Assembly: GCA_937890875.1 (NCBI GenBank)
Contig: CALAEB010000017.1
Coordinates: 1-5,286 of the forward strand
Source of the DNA: an uncultured Anaerolineaceae bacterium
GTDB lineage: Bacteria > Chloroflexota > Anaerolineae > Anaerolineales > Anaerolineaceae
DNA: 5,286 nt
Direction of reading: 5' to 3'
The notes under the pieces are model-generated. The model saw only the letters and a list, made by a program, of their open reading frames with translations, was not told the DNA's origin and did not search any database. Within the stretch, counting starts at the first letter, position 1; each line of letters opens with the position of its first letter. The position numbers and the translations under genes were made by a program. Below are positions 1 to 4,846 of this stretch, piece after piece.

Positions 1-1
1 C

Positions 2-1066
2 GGTCCTTTCGCTCAGGAAGGCGACGGAAAAAGCCGGATCATGCTTTATAATCAACTTATGTTATTGCAAAACACGCAATTTCCGCAAGCCTTGTTAGTA
101 ATTTCAACGAAAACGCTGGATTTTGGTGTTTTAACCCGTGATGACCCCAGCGAAGGGCACGGACAGGCGACGCTCATCATCGCCAATGAAGGTGAAAAAA
201 TCCTGGTCGGGCGGATTTCGCTTCAGGTAGCCTGGGTCTCCGTCTATCCGCCGGACTTCCGGATCAATCCGGGAGAATCCAGCGAACATGTGTTCACCAT
301 CCGCAACAACGCCGAGACTTCCTGGACAACGCACAAATTAGGGTCCGACTTCATCGCGCTGATCAACAGCAATGGCGGTTCCGAAACCATCGGCGGTTTT
401 TACTATTCCGACCCTTCCGGAGAAAAAAAGAAAAAAAAGAATCCGATCAGGCCCTGGCTGCTGGTTTTCCTGCCGTTCGCCATCGGGGCTGTCGCCGGCA
501 TGGTTTACTGGCTCTCATCCGCGGCGAAAGCCTCCCAACAAAACGAACAGCAGACCGCAGTCGCCGCAATCTATACACAGGCAGCCGAAACTTATGAAGC
601 AAATCTGCTTTCCACTTTGCCCTCCCCTACTGTGATCGAACCGACCGCCGTGATGGATATCCCCGGCATCCCGACCGCTGAAACCGCATCTGCGCCGCAA
701 GCCACATTCACCCCCTGGCCCGCGGATAATTTTCCCAGTCCGGACGCTTTTATCCATTCGTACTATGAGAAGCTGCAGAACCAGGCTTATGAAGAAGCCT
801 GGTGGATGCTTTCCGAAAAGATGCAAATCGCCTGCTGCTATCAGGGCGGCGGGATCCCGTTTGATGTTTACCAAGCCAATTGGGAGGCGGTCGATTATGT
901 TGAAGTCGTCTATGCCTACCTGCAGGCGTATGACACCAACCCGGCGGAAGTGACGGTGAATCTGATCTATCATAACCGGGACGGCACCACCGAAGAGACT
1001 TTCAACACGGTGTTTATCATCTCCGACGCCGTCCGTAATACGCTGCTGATTGATGAAGTGAAATAG
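2..1066 (+). CDS. Membrane protein with Ig-like and NTF2-like domains (5' partial)
   Basis: The first ATG in the window is at 41, but the frame is open to the left edge and that ATG has no convincing Shine-Dalgarno site, so the true start probably lies upstream. Residues below are counted from 41. Residues about 18-95 form a beta-rich, Ig/ASPM-Hydin-like segment: an LDFG-type opening, alternating hydrophobic strands, and a PPDFRINPGES stretch. A lysine block (129-133) precedes one membrane helix (about 139-158). A Gln/Ala then Pro/Thr-rich linker follows, and the C-terminal part (about 232-341) looks NTF2/SnoaL-like, with a SYYEKLQNQAYEEAWWMLSE helix. The positive-inside rule places the Ig-like part in the cytoplasm and the C-terminus outside. 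In Chloroflexota such tails often sit behind Ser/Thr kinase or FHA domains, so this may be the end of a sensor kinase; no kinase motif lies inside the window. It converges with the aldolase fragment 13 bp downstream. Function unknown. Confidence 0.7.
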   Translation, partial: GPFAQEGDGKSRIMLYNQLMLLQNTQFPQALLVISTKTLDFGVLTRDDPSEGHGQATLIIANEGEKILVGRISLQVAWVSVYPPDFRINPGESSEHVFTIRNNAETSWTTHKLGSDFIALINSNGGSETIGGFYYSDPSGEKKKKKNPIRPWLLVFLPFAIGAVAGMVYWLSSAAKASQQNEQQTAVAAIYTQAAETYEANLLSTLPSPTVIEPTAVMDIPGIPTAETASAPQATFTPWPADNFPSPDAFIHSYYEKLQNQAYEEAWWMLSEKMQIACCYQGGGIPFDVYQANWEAVDYVEVVYAYLQAYDTNPAEVTVNLIYHNRDGTTEETFNTVFIISDAVRNTLLIDEVK

Positions 1067-1079
1067 CCGCCTCTGATTA

Positions 1080-1487
1080 TTACAGGGTCAGCTGAACGCC
1101 AGCGACATGTGCCCGCAAAGCTACCCTTTTCGTGATTTCGATATTTTCCGGCAAAGGTTTTGCGGAAGCATCGATCATCACGGACGTGAAACCCGCGTTA
1201 ATCGCATCGTTGCAATATTCAAAAGTCAGGGCATGATCCAGATGCAGCGTCACAGGAATCGCCGCGTGTTTTGTGGCGCGATAAGCTGTTTCAACCGTGC
1301 CTTCCATCCCGCCCATACGGTCAATTTCCGTTTTTCCGCACTGCAAAATTACCGGTACGTCCAGCTCCTCAGCGGCGGCGACAATTGCCCGCGCCACTTC
1401 GTAAGACCAAAATTCAAAAGCGCCAATCGCAATACCCCGCATCTCTGCAATTTCCAAAATATTTTTCATCGTTACAAAATTTGTCAT
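1080..1487 (-). pseudogene. Truncated class II sugar-bisphosphate aldolase (N-terminal half)
   Basis: Class II aldolases (FbaA, GatY and KbaY types) cleave fructose- or tagatose-1,6-bisphosphate using zinc and are usually about 280-310 residues. This reading frame has 135. It keeps the N-terminal half: a GAFEFWSYEVARAI segment where the family has GAFN and the following helix, a VPVILQ strand, the HLDHA motif with the catalytic Asp84 and zinc-ligand His85, and a SVMIDAS strand. It ends at VAGVQLTL, where the family continues into the VEAELG strand. The later zinc histidines and the phosphate-binding GSD-type loop are absent, and the DNA beyond belongs to the convergent gene. The start is well supported: AAAGGA (TCCTTT on the plus strand, 1495-1500) lies 7 bases before the ATG. 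It is therefore a 3' deletion of a once normal gene, most likely inactive. It diverges from a DeoR-type regulator, as sugar catabolic genes commonly do. Whether the substrate was fructose- or tagatose-bisphosphate cannot be decided. Confidence 0.85.
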
Positions 1488-1557
1488 CAGAATATCCTTT
1501 GAGGCTCATTTGTTTTTGCCTAATCCTATCATTAAACGTCATAATCAAATGACCATT

Positions 1558-1601
1558 TTTGTTGTTATTTGTTGTTTTATGATTTTTGTCACAAAAACAA
1601 A
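1558..1601. promoter_or_regulatory. Candidate operator cluster of the divergent DeoR/aldolase region
   Basis: The word TTTGTTGTT occurs twice, at 1558-1566 and 1568-1576, with a 10-bp period (one helical turn). A third copy lies inverted at 1709-1717, just before the regulator gene. Directly beside the tandem pair is a perfect 7-bp palindrome with a one-base centre, TTTTTGTcACAAAAA at 1583-1597. A related word, TTTGTTTTTG at 1509-1518, is matched by its exact inverse at 1592-1601. DeoR-family repressors often bind several repeated short T/G-rich or A/C-rich sites around their own divergent promoters. This makes the cluster the likely operator of the regulator at 1741; that assignment is inference. 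Confidence 0.45.
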
Positions 1602-1677
1602 GAATTAACTCATATTAATAGTGACGCTTGAGAAAAAACCGATAAGACATTAACAATCCGCGGCTATAACTTGTTTA

Positions 1678-1706
1678 TTGACTGTTCTTTTTCAAGTAGA
1701 ATGATG
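1678..1706 (+). promoter_or_regulatory. Possible promoter of the DeoR-family gene
   Basis: A good -35 element, TTGACT (1678-1683), is followed at 16-17 bp only by weak -10 candidates (AATGAT at 1700-1705 or ATGATG at 1701-1706). A better hexamer, TAGAAT (1697-1702), lies too close at 13 bp. The inverted TTTGTTGTT copy at 1709-1717 would overlap the transcription start, which fits autorepression. The -10 is uncertain. No clear promoter could be picked on the minus strand for the aldolase fragment. Confidence 0.3.
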
Positions 1707-1740
1707 AAAACAACAAATTCAAAACCAACAGGGCATCATT

Positions 1741-2517
1741 ATGTATGCAGAAGAACGTCAAAAACTGATCATTGAATACTTAACCGCAAACGGTCGGCTG
1801 GATGTGGGAACACTGGCAAGCAATTTCAAGATATCCAGAGAAACAATCCGGCGGGATTTAAAGGAACTGGAATCAAGAGGACTGCTACTCAAAACGCATG
1901 GCGGCGCGATTCTGCAGGAAAACAGCGCTTCATGGTATGAAGTTCCGTTTACCCTTCGCGAATCGAAAAATATTGAGAAAAAAATCTCGATCTGCTCCAA
2001 CGTAGCTAAACTGATCGCTAATTATGACAATATTTTTCTTGACAACAGTTCCACCGTCGCCAGCCTGATTAAATTTCTCCCTTTATCAATGAATCTGACC
2101 ATCATCACAAATTCGACCAAAGTCCTGCTTGAGATTATGAAGCGGCACTCAAACAGCTGGACCATTATCACGACAGGTGGTCAATTCATCACTCAAACGC
2201 TTTCCAGTTCGGGCTATCTGGCAATCAACATTCTGCAGTTTTTCAAGCCGAATAAAGCCTTTATGTCATGTCATGGAATCGATTCTGAACTGGACGTGAC
2301 TGAAGGGACAATTTTTGACGCTGAGATCAAACAGGTCGTTCTCAATTCGGCGCGGGAAAAATTTCTGCTCGCAGACAGCACCAAACTCAATCATAACGGG
2401 GTCGTTAAAGTTGCCTCCGTCAGCAGTTATGATCATGTTTTCACAAATCAGGACGCGGATGAAAAATTCCTGGAAAAAATCAGAAAAGCGGGCGTCAATG
2501 TGGAAGTTGTTCCATAA
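1741..2517 (+). CDS. DeoR-family sugar-sensing transcriptional regulator
   Basis: A full-length DeoR-family protein of 258 residues (family usually 250-260). Residues about 5-55 are the winged helix-turn-helix, with the family signature running from about residue 19 to 56: ISRETIRRDLKELESRG followed by the THGGA wing. Residues about 75-258 are the DeoRC effector domain. It shows the phosphosugar-loop-like IFLDNSSTVASL (98-109), ITNSTKVL, ITTGGQ (143-148), a GID...TEGT segment and the typical ADSTK (211-215). Family members usually bind a phosphorylated sugar and repress adjacent catabolic genes. The start has only a weak AGGG (1730-1733) 7 bases upstream, but the alignment of the first helix (YAEERQKLIIEYL) supports it. 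It diverges from the broken aldolase across a region of repeated TTTGTTGTT sites and probably regulated that locus and itself. Base composition is visibly lower in GC than in the pheST genes. The ligand cannot be predicted. Confidence 0.93.
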   Translation: MYAEERQKLIIEYLTANGRLDVGTLASNFKISRETIRRDLKELESRGLLLKTHGGAILQENSASWYEVPFTLRESKNIEKKISICSNVAKLIANYDNIFLDNSSTVASLIKFLPLSMNLTIITNSTKVLLEIMKRHSNSWTIITTGGQFITQTLSSSGYLAINILQFFKPNKAFMSCHGIDSELDVTEGTIFDAEIKQVVLNSAREKFLLADSTKLNHNGVVKVASVSSYDHVFTNQDADEKFLEKIRKAGVNVEVVP

Positions 2518-2590
2518 CATTCGGGCCTGACTGAGGCAAACGCGCTTTTCCGGTGAAACGGGCAAATGCCAAATCCTCACAGGCAGTCCT

Positions 2591-2652
2591 GCAATTCGAA
2601 TTTTGAAAAAGATATCCTGTTTCACAAGAGCGATTCTCATATTTCGAATTGC
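2591..2652. repeat. Spaced 10-bp inverted repeat between deoR-type gene and ferritin gene
   Basis: GCAATTCGAA at 2591-2600 is exactly inverted as TTCGAATTGC at 2643-2652, with 42 bases between. There is no T-run after it, so it does not look like a terminator. The 8-base core GCAATTCG appears again at 3299-3306, after the ferritin-family gene. Function unknown. The rest of 2518-2756 holds no gene that I can support. Confidence 0.4.
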
Positions 2653-2663
2653 TGTGGATGGAC

Positions 2664-2692
2664 TTTATTTATGTACGAAAATCCTGTAAAAT
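2664..2692 (+). promoter_or_regulatory. Possible promoter of the ferritin-family gene
   Basis: A fair -10 hexamer, TAAAAT (2687-2692), lies 17 bp after a poor -35, TTTATT (2664-2669). Transcription would begin near 2699 and leave a leader of about 57 bases with the hairpin at 2706-2734. Only the -10 is persuasive. Confidence 0.35.
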
Positions 2693-2705
2693 GAGTTCAA
2701 TGGAA

Positions 2706-2734
2706 TTGATCCGATAAAAACTGTTTCGGATCGA
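2706..2734 (+). other. Leader hairpin before the ferritin-family gene
   Basis: GATCCGA (2708-2714) pairs perfectly with TCGGATC (2726-2732) around an 11-base loop, with one G-U and one A-U pair extending the base. It ends 8 bases before the GAGGAG ribosome binding site (2743-2748), so it leaves that site free. There is no T-run, so it is not a terminator. It may stabilise the mRNA or act in translation control; this is a guess from position. Confidence 0.4.
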
Positions 2735-2756
2735 AGGGAATTGAGGAGAGGGACTG

Positions 2757-3242
2757 ATGAACGATTTGAAATTTGCAATCAAAATGGAGCTTGACGGGGA
2801 AAAATACTACCGGGAACAAGCCGAAATTAACAAAAACAACAGCCTGCATGCCGTCTGTCTCATGTTGGCGGATGACGAAAAAAAACACGCTCAGATTTTG
2901 ACCGACAGGTTGAATGAGACAGCTTCCGAATTAACCGATTCGGGTATCCTTTCAAAGGCTAAAAACGTGTTTGAAGGGCTGGGCAATATCAAAGTCGAGG
3001 GCAAAGACAAAGCCAGCCAACTGGATTTCTACAGATTTGCCTCCCAGATCGAACAACAGAGCATTGACTTGTACACCAAATATTTGGCCGAAGCCGATGA
3101 AGCCCAGGAAAAGGAATTGTTCCAATTTTTGATCCAGCAGGAAAAACAGCATTTTGAAATTTTGGATACCTGGGTTTCCCTGCTCAAGAATGCCGAAGAC
3201 TGGGTCGAAAACGCCGAATTCGGAAACCGGGAAGAGTATTAG
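2757..3242 (+). CDS. Rubrerythrin-like ferritin-family diiron protein
   Basis: A 161-residue protein made of two helix-pair halves of the ferritin-like fold. Each half carries the diiron signature of a Glu seven residues before a Tyr and then an ExxH motif: Glu11-Tyr18 with Glu41-x-x-His44 (DDEKKHAQIL), and Glu99-Tyr106 with Glu129-x-x-His132 (QQEKQHFEIL). All six expected iron ligands are therefore present. The link between the halves (about 55-88) is hydrophilic. There is no C-terminal rubredoxin CxxC pair, so this is the single-domain, COG1633-type relative rather than classical rubrerythrin. It is cytoplasmic, with no signal peptide. Family members in anaerobes are linked to peroxide reduction or iron handling, but the exact reaction here is not known. 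A strong GAGGAG site (2743-2748) 8 bases before the ATG fixes the start. It appears to be a single-gene unit; no clear terminator follows it. Confidence 0.9.
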   Translation: MNDLKFAIKMELDGEKYYREQAEINKNNSLHAVCLMLADDEKKHAQILTDRLNETASELTDSGILSKAKNVFEGLGNIKVEGKDKASQLDFYRFASQIEQQSIDLYTKYLAEADEAQEKELFQFLIQQEKQHFEILDTWVSLLKNAEDWVENAEFGNREEY

Positions 3243-3246
3243 GGTT

Positions 3247-3331
3247 CGTTTCAAATTTATCCGGACACATTTCGAGAACCGAAGCCGGAACAGAAACAGC
3301 AATTCGGAATTTGGACATTCTTTTTGAAACG
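3247..3331. repeat. Spaced 9-bp inverted repeat downstream of the ferritin-family gene
   Basis: CGTTTCAAA (3247-3255) is exactly inverted as TTTGAAACG (3323-3331) with 67 bases between. The long gap and lack of a T-run argue against a terminator. It lies between the ferritin-family stop and the pheST promoter. It could be chance in AT-rich spacer DNA. Nothing else coding is seen in 3243-3352. Confidence 0.25.
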
Positions 3332-3352
3332 CTGGAACAAAAATCGGTCATT

Positions 3353-3381
3353 TTGACCTTTTCCGCGCTTCAATGTATAAT
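3353..3381 (+). promoter_or_regulatory. Sigma70-type promoter of the T-box-pheST operon
   Basis: TTGACC (3353-3358) and a perfect TATAAT (3376-3381) are separated by exactly 17 bases, giving 11 of 12 consensus positions. The start of transcription should fall near 3388-3389, about 15 bases before the first T-box helix. This arrangement fits a strong constitutive promoter whose output is then controlled by the riboswitch. Confidence 0.88.
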
Positions 3382-3401
3382 CTACACCATTGATCATCAG
3401 C

Positions 3402-3653
3402 AAAAACGATGACGGCGTAAAGTAGTTTTCCGGAAGCCGACAGGGACACAGCAGGCGCAGACTGAGACCGCTGTGAGGGGATAACGAAAACGAAGTTCAC
3501 GCCCGAGTTTCCCGGGGGAACCCAATCGGCAGTAGTTCGGGACGCGGATCCGGCGTTATCGGAGCATGAGCGGGCACACAGTTTTATTGTGTGCCAAGCA
3601 GGGTGGTACCACGGTAATCTCTCCCGTCCCTTCAGCGGACGGGAGTTTTATTT
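3402..3653 (+). promoter_or_regulatory. T-box riboswitch sensing uncharged tRNA-Phe
   Basis: The leader RNA binds uncharged tRNA-Phe and lets transcription continue into pheST. Stem I can be drawn from the sequence: a base helix AAAC (3404-3407) with GTTT (3507-3510); a kink-turn-like GATGAC/CGA loop; GGCGT (3414-3418) with ACGCC (3499-3503); then a specifier loop with AGTA on the 5' side (3421-3424) and GAAG-TTC on the 3' side. The specifier is TTC (3496-3498), a Phe codon, followed by the usual A. Above it GTTTTC (3425-3430) pairs with GAAAAC (3486-3491), and distally CACAGC (3447-3452) with GCTGTG (3470-3475). Stem III is an 8-bp hairpin (3573-3580 with 3588-3595). The T-box AGGGTGGTACCACGG is at 3600-3614. 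Antiterminator helices are AGGG/CCCT (3600-3603, 3628-3631) and ACGG/CCGT (3611-3614, 3624-3627) around a 7-base bulge. The bulge begins TGGT, which matches an ACCA tRNA end, as in tRNA-Phe. Confidence 0.96.
3621..3653 (+). terminator. Intrinsic terminator of the Phe T-box
   Basis: CTCCCGTCC (3621-3629) pairs perfectly with GGACGGGAG (3637-3645) around a 7-base loop, followed by TTTTATTT (3646-3653). Its 5' arm contains the bases needed for the antiterminator (3624-3631), so the two folds exclude each other. It should form when tRNA-Phe is charged. Confidence 0.95.
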
Positions 3654-3662
3654 GATTCGAGC

Positions 3663-3773
3663 GTCAAAAGCAATAAACGCTCCAAAAAAGGAAAATTTGT
3701 AGTTTTATTATTTTTGCGCTTCGCGCAAAAATAATAAAACTACAGTTCCTTCCTTCAAAATTCGACTTTTGAC
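3663..3773. repeat. 111-bp nested inverted repeat with perfect 22-bp hairpin core
   Basis: The core arms (3698-3719 and 3723-3744) are perfect 22-base inverses around a 3-base TTC loop. They are AT-rich outside and close with GCGC at the tip. Outside them AAGGAA (3688-3693) faces TTCCTT (3746-3751), and the outermost GTCAAAAG (3663-3670) is exactly inverted as CTTTTGAC (3766-3773), so the pairing is nested over the whole element. A smaller alternative hairpin, GAGCGT/ACGCTC (3659-3664, 3677-3682), overlaps the left end. No T-run follows the core, and the pheS ribosome binding site (about 3796-3802) lies outside it. It resembles a MITE or REP-type element with short terminal inverted repeats. 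No clear target-site duplication was found. Alternatively it is a conserved mRNA structure of the pheST leader. Confidence 0.75.
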
Positions 3774-3805
3774 ACCCGGATCTTATCTTGAAATTGTGAG
3801 GAATT

Positions 3806-4846
3806 ATGGCAGAAAATGATTTAATGCGGCAGATGGCGGCTTTTGAGGAGTCCGCGCTGGCTGCGCTGGAAAACGCCCGGGATGAAGCCGCGCTGGCGCA
3901 GTGGCGCACCGCGAATCTCGGAAAATCGGCTTTCATCATGCAGATCTTCAGCCAGTTGGGGACCGTCCCAAAAACGGAGCGCCCTCAAATCGGCCAGACC
4001 GCCAACCAGGTGCGCGTCCGGCTGGAAGAAGCGCTGGAACTGCGCATGAACCAGCTGAAGAAAAAAGCGCTGGCGGAAAGTCTGAAAAATGAAAAAATCG
4101 ACGTCACACTGCCCGGACGGCACCCCTATCGGGGACGCCTCCATCCGGCTACGCAGAACATGCGGGAGATCCTGGCTGTGCTCTCGCAGATCGGCTTTGA
4201 GATCTTCCGCTCACCGGAAGTCGAAACGGACGAATACAATTTCGAGCTGCTGAATATCCCGGCCTATCACCCGGCCCGTGACATGTGGGACACTTTTTAC
4301 ACCACCGATCCCGGCGTCCTCCTACGGACGCACACCTCGCCCGGCCAGATCCACGCCATGAAACTGTTCGCGCCGGAATCCATCCGCGTCGCGCTGCCGG
4401 GCATGTGCTTCCGCTATGAGCAGGTCAGCATGCGGTCCGAGATCCAGTTCAACCAGATCGAGCTGCTGGCCGTCGGCAAAAACATCACTTTCGGCGACCT
4501 GAAGGGGACGCTGCAGGAATTCGCCTACCGCATGTTCGGCAACAACGTGCGCACGCGCTTCCGCCCATCCTATTTTCCGTTTACCGAACCCAGCGCCGAG
4601 ATGGATGTGGAATGCTTCCTCTGCGCCGGCAAAGGCTGTTCGATGTGCAAGAATTCCGGCTGGCTGGAGATTTTGGGCTGCGGCATGGTGCACCCGACCG
4701 TCCTGAAAAACGGTGGTTATGACCCGAACGTCTATTCCGGTTATGCGGCCGGCATGGGGCCGGAGCGGATCACCATCCTGCGTCATTATGTAGAAGATAT
4801 CCGTTACTTCTGGGGAAATGACATTCGATTTTTGGAGCAATTCTGA
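3806..4846 (+). CDS. pheS: Phenylalanyl-tRNA synthetase alpha subunit
   Basis: PheS forms an alpha2-beta2 enzyme with PheT in the cytoplasm and charges tRNA-Phe with phenylalanine using ATP. At 346 residues it is of normal length. Residues about 1-90 are the charged, helical N-terminal coiled coil that contacts tRNA. The class II catalytic core follows: LPGRHPYRGRLHP (about 101-113), HPARDMWDTFY, LLRTHTSPGQ, motif 2 with Arg203 (CFRYEQ), GMVHP, and motif 3 GMGPERI with Arg321, ending DIRFLEQF. A four-cysteine cluster, Cys270-x2-Cys273-x4-Cys278-x2-Cys281, lies before GWLEILGCGMVHP; a similar cluster occurs in several PheS lineages and may bind zinc. Motif 2 is divergent: where most PheS have DATH...FHQ.EGL, this one has SMRS...FNQIELL (His to Ser211, His to Asn216, Gly to Leu220). 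The start has GTGAGGA (3796-3802) close upstream. It is controlled by the T-box and overlaps pheT by one base. Confidence 0.97.
   Translation: MAENDLMRQMAAFEESALAALENARDEAALAQWRTANLGKSAFIMQIFSQLGTVPKTERPQIGQTANQVRVRLEEALELRMNQLKKKALAESLKNEKIDVTLPGRHPYRGRLHPATQNMREILAVLSQIGFEIFRSPEVETDEYNFELLNIPAYHPARDMWDTFYTTDPGVLLRTHTSPGQIHAMKLFAPESIRVALPGMCFRYEQVSMRSEIQFNQIELLAVGKNITFGDLKGTLQEFAYRMFGNNVRTRFRPSYFPFTEPSAEMDVECFLCAGKGCSMCKNSGWLEILGCGMVHPTVLKNGGYDPNVYSGYAAGMGPERITILRHYVEDIRYFWGNDIRFLEQF

Noticed and set aside
515..973. A 152-residue minus-strand reading frame inside the membrane protein gene
   Set aside because: It lies antisense to a gene with clear domain structure, its translation shows no recognisable domain, and no ribosome binding site supports it.
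1107..1502. A 131-residue plus-strand reading frame over the aldolase fragment
   Set aside because: The opposite strand has unmistakable class II aldolase motifs and a ribosome binding site; this frame is its shadow.
1583..1597. TTTTTGTcACAAAAA as a CRP/FNR-type binding site
   Set aside because: The half-site spacing does not match TGTGA-N6-TCACA or TTGAT-N4-ATCAA, and it sits among DeoR-type repeats that explain it better.
2529..2541. GCCTgactgAGGC as a terminator of the DeoR-family gene
   Set aside because: The stem has only four pairs and no T-run follows it directly.
3698..3744. The 22-bp hairpin as a second intrinsic terminator
   Set aside because: The bases after the stem are GTTCCTTCC rather than a T-run, and most of the stem is A-U pairs, unlike the GC-rich stem of the real terminator at 3621-3653.
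4322..4840. A 172-residue minus-strand reading frame inside pheS
   Set aside because: It is the antisense shadow of a conserved GC-rich gene, with no start signal or domain.
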